Shown one piece after another: positions 23,663 through 32,661 of a stretch of DNA of 42,612 bases. The notes under the pieces were generated by a model. It worked only from the letters and a program-made list of their open reading frames with translations, was not told the origin of the DNA and ran no database searches. The position numbers and the translations under genes are program-made. Within the stretch, counting starts at the first letter, position 1. Every line of letters starts with the position of its first letter. The DNA comes from JAWLEV01 sp046538105 (GTDB taxonomy: Bacteria; Chloroflexota; Anaerolineae; UBA1429), in contig JBKHJO010000020.1 in NCBI GenBank assembly GCA_046538105.1, forward strand, positions 1 to 42,612, read 5' to 3'.

Positions 23663-24802
23663 ATGGACGTAAAGGACTTTTCTATCATCGAGTCCACGTT
23701 GCGAGAGGGCGAGCAGTTTGTCGGGGCGAATTTCGCGCCCGAGCAAAAGATAAGAATCGCCAGAGCGCTGGACCGTTTCGGCGTCGAGTATATCGAGTTG
23801 ACGACGCCCCTGGCCTCCCCTCAGAGCTTTGAGGATTGCAAAACCATCGCCGCTCTTGGTCTTGATACCAAGGTGCTGACCCACGTGCGCTGTGTGCGCG
23901 GAGATGCCGAGCTCGCCGTCAGTGCGGGGGTAGACGGGATAGATGTGCTTATCGGTACCTCGTCTATGTTGCGTGAGTTCAGCCATGGAAGGGATATTCC
24001 TGCGATCATCGACATGGCCAAGGATGTGGTCAGTTACATTCGCGACCAGGGAATGGAAGTACGATTCAGCACCGAGGACTCGTTTCGGAGCGAACTGGAT
24101 GATATCGTGCGCGTATACGAGGCGGTGGATGCTGTCGGTGTGAATCGCGTCGGGATCGCCGACACGGTGGGGGTGGCTACTCCCTTTCAGGTCTATGATG
24201 TGGTTTCCAAAGTCAAAGAGCATGTCTCCTGTGATATCGAATTCCATGGGCACAATGATTCAGGCTGCGCCATAGCCAATGCCTATTGTGCTCTGCAGGC
24301 GGGCGCGACCCATGTAGACACGACTATCCTGGGTATCGGGGAGCGGAATGGCATCGCTCCGTTGGGAGGGCTGGTCGCGCGTCTCTATGCCGTGGATCGC
24401 TCGCTGGTGATAAAATATCGCCTAGAGATGCTGGAAGAACTTGATACTATGGTTGCTGATATGGTGGGGATCGATATCCCCTTTAATAACTATATCACAG
24501 GCATCACGGCCTTTACCCACAAGGCGGGGATCCATGCCAAGGCCGTGTTGAACGCGCCGGAGACCTATGAGATCCTTGATCCTGAGGATTTTGGCATGAG
24601 TCGCTATGTCAGCATCGCTCACCGTCTTACAGGCTGGAACGCCATCAAGTCGCGTGCTGAGCAGTTGAATTTGGACATACCCGAGGATGATCTGAAAGCG
24701 ATAACGTTACATGTCAAAAAGTTGGCTGACGAGAAGCCCCTCGCCCTAGATGATGTGGATGCTTTGTTGCGAGACTGGATAGCCGATCACGAGGAGGCGT
24801 GA
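23663..24802 (+). CDS. lysS: Homocitrate synthase (LysS type)
   Basis: A 379-residue enzyme that condenses acetyl-CoA with 2-oxoglutarate, the committed and usually lysine-inhibited step of the alpha-aminoadipate pathway. The DRE-TIM metallolyase barrel starts FSIIESTLREGEQFVGANF, where the canonical D-x-R-E-G-x-Q motif reads E-S-T-L-R-E-G-E-Q as in homocitrate synthases rather than isopropylmalate synthases. The metal-binding His pair is in EFHGHNDSG near residue 195, and GIGERNGIAPLGG near 225 and the ITAFTHKAGIHAKA segment near 285 follow. It lacks the long LeuA regulatory domain. ATG 23663 is preceded by GGGGGGAGTAGGA. The operon context excludes a leucine role. Confidence 0.93.
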   Translation: MDVKDFSIIESTLREGEQFVGANFAPEQKIRIARALDRFGVEYIELTTPLASPQSFEDCKTIAALGLDTKVLTHVRCVRGDAELAVSAGVDGIDVLIGTSSMLREFSHGRDIPAIIDMAKDVVSYIRDQGMEVRFSTEDSFRSELDDIVRVYEAVDAVGVNRVGIADTVGVATPFQVYDVVSKVKEHVSCDIEFHGHNDSGCAIANAYCALQAGATHVDTTILGIGERNGIAPLGGLVARLYAVDRSLVIKYRLEMLEELDTMVADMVGIDIPFNNYITGITAFTHKAGIHAKAVLNAPETYEILDPEDFGMSRYVSIAHRLTGWNAIKSRAEQLNLDIPEDDLKAITLHVKKLADEKPLALDDVDALLRDWIADHEEA

Positions 24803-24805
24803 GCC

Positions 24806-26053
24806 ATGAATGTGAAGCCGAGGACATTGTCTGAGAAGATCCTCTCCCGGGCGGCGGGTCGTGAGGTGTCGGCGGGGGATATCGTCATCGTCGATGTGGA
24901 TCGCTGCATGAGTCATGATTCCCTCACCCCCGAAGTTATAAACGTACTGGATGATGTCCTCGAGGCGGAACATGTGTTCGATCCCCAACGTGTTGCCGTG
25001 ATGGTAGATCACGTGGCTCCCGCCTCGTCCGTCTCCACTGCGGACGCTCAGGTAAAGGTAAGGGACTGGGTAAAGCGAGAGGGGATCGAGGACTTTTATG
25101 ATGTGGGGGCCGGTGTGTGCCATCAGGTTATGCTCGAGGAAGGCCTGATTCAGCCGGGGCAGGTAGTGTTGGGTACCGATTCCCACGCCACGGCCTACGG
25201 GGCCATCTGTGCCTTTGGGACGGGGGTTGGATCCAGGGATATGGCCCTGGCCCTGGCATCGGGCAGGATATGGCTGCGTGTGCCCCAGACGATACACGTG
25301 CGTTTGGATGGAAGGTTCCGACGCAACGTAGGAGCCAAGGATGTGAGCCTTCTATTATGTGGTCGCCTGGGCATGAACGGAGCAAACTATCGGGCCGTCG
25401 AGTTTCACGGTGGCGACTGGCTCGGCCTAGCCGATCGCACTACGCTGTGTTCCATGACCACGGAATTGGGGGCAAAAGTGGGGTTGTTTCCTCCCTCAGG
25501 TGAGGTGTTGAATCTGTTTACTGTCCCCGGCTGGCTGGAGGTCGAGGAAGGGGCCACGTACGAGAGGATCATAGAGCTCGATCTGGACAGTCTGGAGCCC
25601 CAGGTCGCCGTCCCCTCGAGTGTTGAGCACGTCCGCCCCGTCGCGGATCTGGCGGGTGATATCGCAGTGGATCAGGTCTTTGTAGGTACCTGCACGAATG
25701 GGCGCCTGCGTGATCTGGAATCCGTGGGGCGTATCCTGGAGGGGAACAAGATCGCCCCGGGCGTGAGGATGTTGATCGTTCCCGCCTCTCATCGGACCCT
25801 GCGAGAGGCCGTCGCCAACGGTACCATGGCCACATTGCTGGATGCGGGCGCCACCATGGGTACGCCCGGTTGCGGTCCCTGCATAGGGCGCCATATGGGC
25901 GTTTTAGGCGCTGGTGACGTGTGTCTCTCGACGGGCAATCGGAACTTTCGAGGACGCATGGGTTCTCCCGACGCGCAGATCTATTTGGGATCGCCGGAGA
26001 CGGCGGCGGCCACAGCACTGACCGGCGTGATCACCGATCCGACCACTGTATAG
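24806..26053 (+). CDS. lysT: Homoaconitase large subunit
   Basis: A 415-residue aconitase-superfamily protein of the short prokaryotic LeuC/LysT type. With the small subunit it isomerises homocitrate through cis-homoaconitate to homoisocitrate. Three cysteines for the [4Fe-4S] cluster are visible: FVGTCTNGRLRD near residue 295, and both cysteines of TPGCGPCIGRHMG near 355. VLGTDSHATAYGAICAFGTG near 125 is the substrate-side motif. The C-terminus carries STGNRNFRGRMGSP, conserved for substrate carboxylate binding. It begins 3 nt after homocitrate synthase ends and is followed by the small subunit after 9 nt. A LeuC role is possible by sequence alone but unlikely here. Confidence 0.92.
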   Translation: MNVKPRTLSEKILSRAAGREVSAGDIVIVDVDRCMSHDSLTPEVINVLDDVLEAEHVFDPQRVAVMVDHVAPASSVSTADAQVKVRDWVKREGIEDFYDVGAGVCHQVMLEEGLIQPGQVVLGTDSHATAYGAICAFGTGVGSRDMALALASGRIWLRVPQTIHVRLDGRFRRNVGAKDVSLLLCGRLGMNGANYRAVEFHGGDWLGLADRTTLCSMTTELGAKVGLFPPSGEVLNLFTVPGWLEVEEGATYERIIELDLDSLEPQVAVPSSVEHVRPVADLAGDIAVDQVFVGTCTNGRLRDLESVGRILEGNKIAPGVRMLIVPASHRTLREAVANGTMATLLDAGATMGTPGCGPCIGRHMGVLGAGDVCLSTGNRNFRGRMGSPDAQIYLGSPETAAATALTGVITDPTTV

Positions 26054-26062
26054 GAGGCGAGG

Positions 26063-26560
26063 ATGGCAAGAGTTTGGCTTTTTGGCGAGAATGTGGATAC
26101 CGATCAGATTCTTCCCGGGCGTTTTGCTCCTTATATGACCTCTGAAGAGGATCTTGGCAAGTATCCCTTTGTAGAAGCACGTCCCGAGTTTGCCGGGGAG
26201 GTTGCGGCCGGTGACGTCATCGTTGCGGGAGAGAATTTTGGCTGCGGATCCTCTCGCGAGTATGCCCCTCGCTCCCTTTACGTGGTGGGCATTGGGGCCA
26301 TCTTGGCTCCGAGCTTTGCGCGCATCTTTTACAGAAATGCCCTTAACCTGGGCCTTCCCCTTTTCGAGATCGACCTGACGTCTGTATTGGAGGATGGTCA
26401 GGAGGCCACGCTGGACATGGAAGCCCTCACGCTGGAAACGGCGGATCAAGTGATCGATTTGCCTGCCCCTCCCGACTGGGTGCGACGCGTCTGGGCGGAG
26501 GGGGGTATGGTGGCCTTCTATCAAAAGTACAATCACCTGCCTCTGGAGGCCGAGGCGTGA
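26063..26560 (+). CDS. lysU: Homoaconitase small subunit
   Basis: A 165-residue swivel domain that completes the homoaconitase active site. The N-terminus reads WLFGENVDTDQILPGRF, and the substrate-recognition segment VAGENFGCGSSREYAP lies near residue 55, both standard for LeuD/LysU proteins. ATG 26063 follows TAGGAGGCG. Its stop codon overlaps the GTG start of homoisocitrate dehydrogenase in GTGA. Assignment to homoaconitate rather than isopropylmalate rests on the operon. Confidence 0.92.
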   Translation: MARVWLFGENVDTDQILPGRFAPYMTSEEDLGKYPFVEARPEFAGEVAAGDVIVAGENFGCGSSREYAPRSLYVVGIGAILAPSFARIFYRNALNLGLPLFEIDLTSVLEDGQEATLDMEALTLETADQVIDLPAPPDWVRRVWAEGGMVAFYQKYNHLPLEAEA

Positions 26561-27564
26561 CCTACCGGATCTGTTTGATAGAGGGGGATGGTATCGGGCA
26601 TGAGGTCGTGCCTGCTGGTCGTCGTTTGTTGGAAGCCACGGGTTTGCCCATTGCTTTCATCCAGGCCGAGGCCGGATGGGCCACCTTTCAACGTACGGGC
26701 ACGGCCCTGCCGGAGGAGACCTTGAGGGCTGTGAAAGATGCGGACGCCGCATTGTTTGGTGCTGTCTCGTCGCCCCTGGAGCCGACGGAGGGCTATCACA
26801 GTCCTATCGTGGGCCTGCGGCGGGTCCTGCAACTCTATGCTAATCTACGACCCGCTGTCTCATATCCCGTGCCCGGTGCTCGCGAAGGCGTGGATCTGTT
26901 GATCGTGCGGGAAAACAGCGAGGGGCTTTACAGCGGGCGGGAGCGTTCGGACGGACAGGAAGCGATCACGGAGCGCGTCATCACTCGAGAAGCCTCGGAA
27001 CGCGTCGTGCGCATGGCCTTTCGGCAGGCGGAGCGGAGGCGGGGGCATGTCACCGTCGTACATAAGGCCAACGTACTGCGTACCACGTGTGGTCTCTTTA
27101 GAGAAGCGGCGCTTGATGTAGCAAAAGAGTTCCCTGAGATTCAGGTGAAAGAGGTATTGGTCGATGCGATGGCCATGCATCTGGTCCGTTCGCCGGAGCA
27201 ATTCGACGTCGTCGTGACCACTAATCTCTTTGGTGATATCCTCTCGGACGAAGCGGCGGGTTTGGTGGGTGGGTTGGGCCTGGTTGCTTCTGCGAATATG
27301 GGGGATAGGAGAGCCGTCTTTGAACCGGTGCATGGGTCGGCGCCCGATATCGCGGGACAGAGCATCGCCAATCCCGTGGCCACCTTTTTCTCCGTGTCCA
27401 TGCTCCTTGATTATTTGGGGGAAGAAAATGTGGCGACACGGGTGAGGGGGGCCGTGGAATATGTGCTTCGTTTTGGTCCCTGGACGCCCGATCTGGGAGG
27501 CGGAGCCACGACAGGGGAGGTTACACAGGCTGTGATAGATCGTTTGAGGAGTGGACAGGAATGA
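26557..27564 (+). CDS. Homoisocitrate dehydrogenase
   Basis: A 335-residue beta-decarboxylating dehydrogenase that converts homoisocitrate and NAD+ to 2-oxoadipate. Conserved features are GDGIGHEVVPAG near residue 10, the substrate-binding arginine region VGLRRVLQLYANLRP near 90, and RENSEGLYSGRE near 125 with the catalytic Tyr. The catalytic Lys is in VVHKANVLR near 170, and the metal-binding aspartates are in LFGDILSDEAAG near 230. GSAPDIAGQSIANP closes the cofactor site. Isocitrate or isopropylmalate activity is possible in this family, but the neighbours fix the pathway. Starts at GTG overlapping the previous stop; its end overlaps lysX (ATGA). Confidence 0.92.
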   Translation: MTYRICLIEGDGIGHEVVPAGRRLLEATGLPIAFIQAEAGWATFQRTGTALPEETLRAVKDADAALFGAVSSPLEPTEGYHSPIVGLRRVLQLYANLRPAVSYPVPGAREGVDLLIVRENSEGLYSGRERSDGQEAITERVITREASERVVRMAFRQAERRRGHVTVVHKANVLRTTCGLFREAALDVAKEFPEIQVKEVLVDAMAMHLVRSPEQFDVVVTTNLFGDILSDEAAGLVGGLGLVASANMGDRRAVFEPVHGSAPDIAGQSIANPVATFFSVSMLLDYLGEENVATRVRGAVEYVLRFGPWTPDLGGGATTGEVTQAVIDRLRSGQE

Positions 27565-28418
27565 AAGTTGGCATGCTCTTATCTCGCATTCGGGTGGAAG
27601 AAAAATTACTGATCAAGGGTTTTAGAGAGCGGGGCGTCGATCTGGTGCGCATAGATGATCGCGATCTCGTTCTTGACATGCACGGCGATGAAGGTTTGCA
27701 AGAGTACGATGTCATCATAGAGCGTTGCATCAATCACTCGCGGGCCCTTCACGTTTTGGAGATATTGAATTCCTGGGGGGTGCCGACCGTCAACAGTTAT
27801 GAGGTGGCGCTGACATGTGGAAACAAATTCTCCACCACGCGGGCGCTTATTGAGAACGGCATTCCCACGCCCAAGACCTTTTTGGCCTTTACCCCGGATT
27901 CCGCCCTAAGAGCCATCGAGGATTTGGGCTATCCAGCTGTGTTAAAGCCAGCGGTGGGCTCGTGGGGACGCTTGATATCGAAGGTTAACGATCGCGAGGC
28001 AGCCGAGACGGTGTTGGAGCACAAAAGAATTTTGGGATCCTATCACCATTCGATATTTTATGTTCAAGAATATGTGGAGAAGCCCCAGCGGGACATTCGA
28101 ACTTTTGTGGTTGGGGATGAGACGATCTGTGGCATCTATCGCAGGTCGGAGCACTGGATCACCAACACGGCACGGGGTGGCGAGGCCAGCAATTGTCCCA
28201 TAACACCCGAACTCGACGCCCTTTCCGTTGCCGCGGCCAAGGCGGTGGGAGGTGGGGTGGTGGCTGTCGATATCTTTGAGAGCCCCAATGAGGGATTTTT
28301 GGTGGGTGAGGTGAACTATACTATGGAGTTCCGCAACAGCATCGATACCACGGGAGTGGATATCCCGATGAGAATTGTCGACTATGTACTACGCATCGGT
28401 AGAGGGGAGCAGGCATGA
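27561..28418 (+). CDS. lysX: LysX, alpha-aminoadipate-LysW ligase
   Basis: A 285-residue ATP-grasp ligase that joins the amino group of alpha-aminoadipate to the C-terminal Glu of LysW using ATP. Visible features include PAVLKPAVGSWGRLISKVND near residue 130 (ATP-binding lysine and Gly-rich loop), a central VQEYVEKPQRDIRTFVVGD, and NTARGGEASNCPITPE near 205. The Mg2+ ligands lie in the terminal EVNYTMEFRNS near 255. Size and order match LysX/ArgX. With homocitrate-pathway enzymes beside it, aminoadipate is the expected substrate; extra activity on glutamate for arginine synthesis cannot be excluded. Four-base ATGA overlaps on both sides imply translational coupling. Confidence 0.94.
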   Translation: MKVGMLLSRIRVEEKLLIKGFRERGVDLVRIDDRDLVLDMHGDEGLQEYDVIIERCINHSRALHVLEILNSWGVPTVNSYEVALTCGNKFSTTRALIENGIPTPKTFLAFTPDSALRAIEDLGYPAVLKPAVGSWGRLISKVNDREAAETVLEHKRILGSYHHSIFYVQEYVEKPQRDIRTFVVGDETICGIYRRSEHWITNTARGGEASNCPITPELDALSVAAAKAVGGGVVAVDIFESPNEGFLVGEVNYTMEFRNSIDTTGVDIPMRIVDYVLRIGRGEQA

Positions 28419-29482
28419 GTGGAGAACGGATAAGAGTTTCCATCGTCGGTGCTTCTGGCTATGCAGGGGGCGAGCTGCTGCGTCTGCTGCTTGATCATCC
28501 GCGTGTTGAGGTGGTGCAGGCGACGTCGGAGAGTTATACAGGGCGCTATGTATATGCGCGCCATCCGAACCTGCGCGACCGCACCCGCCTCAAATTCTCA
28601 TCCCTGTCGACTCTTGAGCCGTGCGATTTTCTTTTTGTGGCGTTGCCTCACGGCGAGGCGATGCGTCGTATAGATGATCTAAGTGCGTTGGCGCCTCGTC
28701 TCATCGATCTCTCATCCGATTTTCGCCTGCGGGATGCCACAGACTATGTGAGGTGGTATGGGCATGAACACGAGGCTCCCGAATGGCTATCACGTTTCGT
28801 CTATGGTCTTGTCGAGGTGAACCGGGAGGCCATCGCCCAGGCCAATTACGTCAGTGGAGTGGGGTGCAACGCCACGGCGACCAATCTGGCCATCTGGCCT
28901 CTCTTTGCGGAGGATCTGGTCGATCGCGAGCGGGGGATTATCGTGGAGATCAAGGCCGGCTCTTCCGAGGCTGGGGCGTCGTCGGGCCCTTCCTCCCATC
29001 ATCCCGATCGCAGCGGTGTCGTGCGTTCCTTTGCGCCTGTGGGGCATCGTCATACGGCCGAGGTCATTCAGACAGTGAGCACGGGAGAATCAAAAGTGCC
29101 GGTGCATATGTCGGTCACCTCTGTGGAACTGGTGCGTGGCGTGCTCGCCACGGCACACCTTTTCGTCAAGGGGGACAGGAGGGATCTGGAGATCAAAGAT
29201 CTGTGGCGCGTCTATCGGCGCACCTATCGCGACGAGCCCTTTGTCCGCATCGTGCGCGATCGTCGGGGCGTATATCGCTATCCCGAACCCAAGATACTAG
29301 CCGGCAGCAACTATGGAGATGTGGGATTCGACTATGATCCCGAAACCGGGCGAATTGTGGCCATAGCGGCCATCGATAACCTCATGAAAGGGGCTTCGGG
29401 AAGCGCTGTACAGTGTATGAATGTCATGTGTGGCTGGGATGAGAGGACGGGATTGGAATTCCCGGGTCTGCATCCTATCTAG
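28415..29482 (+). CDS. lysY: LysY, LysW-aminoadipyl-phosphate reductase
   Basis: A 355-residue ArgC-like NADPH-dependent reductase acting on the carrier-bound acyl phosphate to give the semialdehyde. The nucleotide-binding N-terminus reads VSIVGASGYAGGELLRLL. The catalytic Cys is in SGVGCNATATNLAIWPL near residue 150. AGSSEAGASSGPSSHHPDRS near 190 is the loop typical of LysY proteins, and the catalytic-region His occurs in PVGHRHTAEV near 210. Full length for the family (about 345-355). It overlaps lysX by four bases and precedes lysZ by 15 nt. Confidence 0.94.
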   Translation: MSGERIRVSIVGASGYAGGELLRLLLDHPRVEVVQATSESYTGRYVYARHPNLRDRTRLKFSSLSTLEPCDFLFVALPHGEAMRRIDDLSALAPRLIDLSSDFRLRDATDYVRWYGHEHEAPEWLSRFVYGLVEVNREAIAQANYVSGVGCNATATNLAIWPLFAEDLVDRERGIIVEIKAGSSEAGASSGPSSHHPDRSGVVRSFAPVGHRHTAEVIQTVSTGESKVPVHMSVTSVELVRGVLATAHLFVKGDRRDLEIKDLWRVYRRTYRDEPFVRIVRDRRGVYRYPEPKILAGSNYGDVGFDYDPETGRIVAIAAIDNLMKGASGSAVQCMNVMCGWDERTGLEFPGLHPI

Positions 29483-29497
29483 ATTTTGAGGAGGGAT

Positions 29498-30301
29498 ATG
29501 ATCGTCGTCAAAGTGGGTGGTAGCGAGGGGATCGACCTGGGGGCCGTTTGCGATGATATCGCCTCCCTCGTAAAGGAGGGGAGACAGATGATCTTTGTGC
29601 ATGGTGGCTCCCATCGCACCAACGTTGTCGCTGAGAAACTGGGACATCCTCCCGAGTTTGTCACTTCTGCTTCGGGATTCACCAGCCGCCGCACAGATCG
29701 GGAGACGCTCAAGATATTCGAGATGGTCTATTGTGGCGAGATCAACAAGGGCATCGTGGAGCGATTGCAGGCACAAGGGGTGAACGCCATCGGCCTCTCG
29801 GGGCTTGATGGCCGCCTGTTGGAGGGACGGCGGAAGTCGGTGATAAAGATCGTGCGGGGTGGACGACGCTTTGTGTTACGCGACGATTATACGGGCACGG
29901 TGGATGAGGTCAACGTGGATCTGCTGAGATTGCTGTTGGATAACGGTTATCTACCCGTGGTCACGCCGCCGGCCATCAGCACGGAGAGCGAAGCCATCAA
30001 CGTGGATGGGGACCGGGCGGCCGCGCAGATCGCGTCGGCTTTGGACGCGGAGCAACTGATCATCCTGTCGAACGTGCCAGGTCTGTTGCAGGATTTTCCG
30101 CATGAGGATACGTTGATAGAGCATATCGATCCGCGTCGTGCAGAGGAGGCCATGGAGCATGCCGAGGGGCGTATGCGCATCAAGGTACTGGGCGCCACGG
30201 AAGCCATCGAGGAGGGAGTGGGGCGGGTTATCTTTGGTGATGGACGCATCCCATCGCCCGTGCGGGCCGCTTTGTCGGGAGAGGGAACGATCATAGGATA
30301 G
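29498..30301 (+). CDS. lysZ: LysZ, LysW-aminoadipate kinase
   Basis: A 267-residue amino-acid kinase (ArgB fold) that phosphorylates the side-chain carboxylate of LysW-bound alpha-aminoadipate. It begins MIVVKVGGSEG, the phosphate-binding Lys-Gly-Gly motif. FVHGGSHRTN near residue 30 binds substrate, SGFTSRRTDRET near 60 is the LysZ-type recognition loop, and INVDGDRAAAQIASAL near 165 positions ATP. It lacks the N-terminal arginine-feedback extension of some ArgB proteins. ATG 29498 is chosen for GAGGAGGG seven nt upstream. Confidence 0.94.
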   Translation: MIVVKVGGSEGIDLGAVCDDIASLVKEGRQMIFVHGGSHRTNVVAEKLGHPPEFVTSASGFTSRRTDRETLKIFEMVYCGEINKGIVERLQAQGVNAIGLSGLDGRLLEGRRKSVIKIVRGGRRFVLRDDYTGTVDEVNVDLLRLLLDNGYLPVVTPPAISTESEAINVDGDRAAAQIASALDAEQLIILSNVPGLLQDFPHEDTLIEHIDPRRAEEAMEHAEGRMRIKVLGATEAIEEGVGRVIFGDGRIPSPVRAALSGEGTIIG

Positions 30302-30329
30302 CGTTTGAGAACAAGGAAGGGGATTCTAG

Positions 30330-31487
30330 GTGGATATCATAGAGCGCGAAGACAGATATACGAGTGGCGTCTATCCCAAACGTCCCACGGCCATCGTGCG
30401 TGGTGAGGCAGCGCGCGTCTGGGACAGCGAGGGGCGAGAGTACATCGATTGCGTTGCCGGACACGGAGTGGTACTGGTGGGACATTGTAATCCTGCCGTG
30501 GCTCAGGCTTTAGAGAAGCAGAGCAAGAGGCTCATTACCTGTCCCGAGATATTCTATAACGACGTGCGCGCCGATCTTTTAGGGCGCCTGGTCTCGGTAA
30601 CGCCCGCTTCTCTGACCCGTGCCTATCTCTGCAATTCAGGGGCTGAGGCTGTGGAGGCGGCGCTCAAGTTCGCTCGTTTGAGCACGGGGCGCACGGGCAT
30701 CGTAGCGGCCATGCGGGGATTCCATGGACGGACCATGGGGGCACTTTCGGCCACCTGGAAGCGCGACTACCGCGAACCTTTTGTTCCTCTGGTCCCGGAT
30801 TTTGGACACGTTCCCTACAACGATTTTGAGGCATTGAAAGAGGTGGTGGACGAGGAGACGGCGGCGGTACTTCTGGAGGTGGTGCAGGGAGAGGGGGGCG
30901 TGAATCCCGCAGAGCCCGAATATATCCGCAACGTGCGCGAGTTATGCGATGAAAGGGATGTATTGCTCATTATCGACGAGGTTCAGACGGGCTTTGGGCG
31001 TACGGGCAGGTTCTTTGCCTGCGAACATTACGATCTGCAGCCGGACATGATGTGCGTGGCCAAGGGTGTCGCCGGAGGTGTACCCATGGGAGCCGTGTTG
31101 CTCAGCGATAAAGTGGAGAATCTGGGTTCGGGTGTGCATGGCTCGACGTTTGGGGGCAATCCTCTCGCCTGTGCCGCTTCCCTGGCCGCCATCGAGTATA
31201 TCCAGGACAACGATCTCGTCGCTGAGGCACGACGGAAAGGGGAATGGACCCTTGAGCGCCTTTCACGCATCGATCTACGGTTGATTCGTGAGGTGAGAGG
31301 GTTGGGGCTTATGATCGGCATTCAGATGCGCAGACGGGTGACACCTTATCTAAAAGCCCTCATGGACAAGGGGATATTGGCCCTTCCGGCGGGGAGCACG
31401 GTGCTGCGTCTGCTACCTCCTTTGGTCATCACAGATGAGGAACTGGCTACGGCCTGTGATGCCATCGAGGAGGTTCTGAAAGCGTGA
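30330..31487 (+). CDS. lysJ: LysJ, LysW-aminoadipate semialdehyde aminotransferase
   Basis: A 385-residue class III PLP aminotransferase that aminates the carrier-bound semialdehyde, with glutamate as donor. Markers are NSGAEAVEAALKFAR near residue 98 (phosphate binding), GFHGRTMGALSAT near 130, VQGEGGVNPA near 185, and LIIDEVQTGFGRTG near 215. The Schiff-base lysine is in MCVAKGVAGGVPMGA near 240, and HGSTFGGNPLACAA near 270 completes the site. It is ArgD-like in sequence and could also serve arginine synthesis. Start GTG 30330 follows AAGGAAGGGG. Its stop overlaps the GTG of lysK. Confidence 0.93.
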   Translation: MDIIEREDRYTSGVYPKRPTAIVRGEAARVWDSEGREYIDCVAGHGVVLVGHCNPAVAQALEKQSKRLITCPEIFYNDVRADLLGRLVSVTPASLTRAYLCNSGAEAVEAALKFARLSTGRTGIVAAMRGFHGRTMGALSATWKRDYREPFVPLVPDFGHVPYNDFEALKEVVDEETAAVLLEVVQGEGGVNPAEPEYIRNVRELCDERDVLLIIDEVQTGFGRTGRFFACEHYDLQPDMMCVAKGVAGGVPMGAVLLSDKVENLGSGVHGSTFGGNPLACAASLAAIEYIQDNDLVAEARRKGEWTLERLSRIDLRLIREVRGLGLMIGIQMRRRVTPYLKALMDKGILALPAGSTVLRLLPPLVITDEELATACDAIEEVLKA

Positions 31488-32572
31488 CCATTGCCAGTGG
31501 GAGATGTTGTCCAGGCCCTGATGATGAGGAGGCTATGGCTTTCCTGGAGGAAATCGTGGAGATCTATAGTCCCTCGACGCAGGAACGCCCTGTAGCCGAA
31601 CATATTGTGGATGTGATGGACGATTGGGGGTATCGGGCAGAGGTCGATGAGGCCGGGAATGCCGTGGGATGTATGGGGGATGGCGAGCGCCAGATTCTAC
31701 TTCTTGGCCATATTGACACTGTGCCCGGCGAGATCCCCGTGAGGCGGGAGGGGGATCTCCTCTATGGGCGGGGCAGCGTCGATGCCAAGGGCCCTCTGGC
31801 CGCCTTTACCGTGGCCGCTGCCCGAGTGGGCGCTCTGCCGGACACCCAGGTGACCGTGGTGGGTGCCGTGGAAGAGGAAGCGGCGACCTCAAAGGGAGCG
31901 TATCACGTGGTCGGGCATTATGAACAGCCGGATTACATCGTCATTGGCGAACCCAGCGCCTGGAATCGTATAACCGTCGCCTATAAGGGACGGCTTTTGG
32001 TGGATTACATGCTGGAGCGCCCCATGTCTCATACGGCTGGCAGTCGTCGCAGCGCGTGTGAGCGAGCAGTCGATTTCTGGCTTTGCCTGCAAGCGTATGC
32101 AGAGGTCTATAATGAGGGAAAAGAGCGGCGCTTTGCCACGTTCGATCCCTCACTGCGTCGCATCTGCTCCGACAGCGACGGGCTTATCGAGAGTGTGGAG
32201 ATGAGTATGGGGCTGCGCTTGCCACCGGGGTTTGACGTGCAGGAGTTAATTGCGGAGATGAATGGCTGGCGTGGCGACGCTGAGGTAAAGACCCGTGCAT
32301 ATGAGCAGCCCTTTCGCGCCTCGACGCGCAATCCCCTAATCAGCGCCTTTCGCGCTGCCATCCGCGCCGAGGGAGATAGGGCAACTTATGTGAGCAAGAC
32401 GGGCACTTCTGACATGAACGTCCTGGGGCCACGATGGGACTGTCCCATCGTGGCCTATGGCCCGGGCGATTCTCGTCTCGATCATACGCCCCACGAGCAT
32501 ATTTCCCTCGACGAGTATCTGCGAGCCATTGGCGTGTTGGAGCGTGTCCTGCGGCGCCTGGCGCAGGTGTAG
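31484..32572 (+). CDS. lysK: LysK, LysW-lysine hydrolase
   Basis: A 362-residue M20-family zinc peptidase that releases lysine from LysW. Metal-ligand segments are LLLGHIDTVPGEIP near residue 78, YGRGSVDAKGPLAAF near 97, and VEEEAATSKGA near 131 with the catalytic glutamates. IGEPSAWNRITVAYKG near 155 and the C-terminal TPHEHISLDEYLRA with a metal-binding His complete the site. Compared with ordinary deacylases the dimerisation insert is short, as in LysK. It is the last gene of the operon, followed by a strong terminator 38 nt later. Confidence 0.93.
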   Translation: MTIASGRCCPGPDDEEAMAFLEEIVEIYSPSTQERPVAEHIVDVMDDWGYRAEVDEAGNAVGCMGDGERQILLLGHIDTVPGEIPVRREGDLLYGRGSVDAKGPLAAFTVAAARVGALPDTQVTVVGAVEEEAATSKGAYHVVGHYEQPDYIVIGEPSAWNRITVAYKGRLLVDYMLERPMSHTAGSRRSACERAVDFWLCLQAYAEVYNEGKERRFATFDPSLRRICSDSDGLIESVEMSMGLRLPPGFDVQELIAEMNGWRGDAEVKTRAYEQPFRASTRNPLISAFRAAIRAEGDRATYVSKTGTSDMNVLGPRWDCPIVAYGPGDSRLDHTPHEHISLDEYLRAIGVLERVLRRLAQV

Positions 32573-32610
32573 AAGATCTGATCGTGTGTCTGCCTTCGCA
32601 TTGAGATAGG

Positions 32611-32650
32611 AAGGGGGTCTGGCAAAGTGCCAGACCCCCTTTTTGCTTTT
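32611..32650 (+). terminator. Terminator of the lysine operon
   Basis: A perfect 14-bp stem (arms 32611-32624 and 32628-32641, loop AAG) runs into a T-rich tract ending at 32650. It lies between the convergent lysK and Mrp genes; in the opposite direction the T-tract is poor. Confidence 0.92.
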
Positions 32651-32661
32651 GGGGAGAAGAA

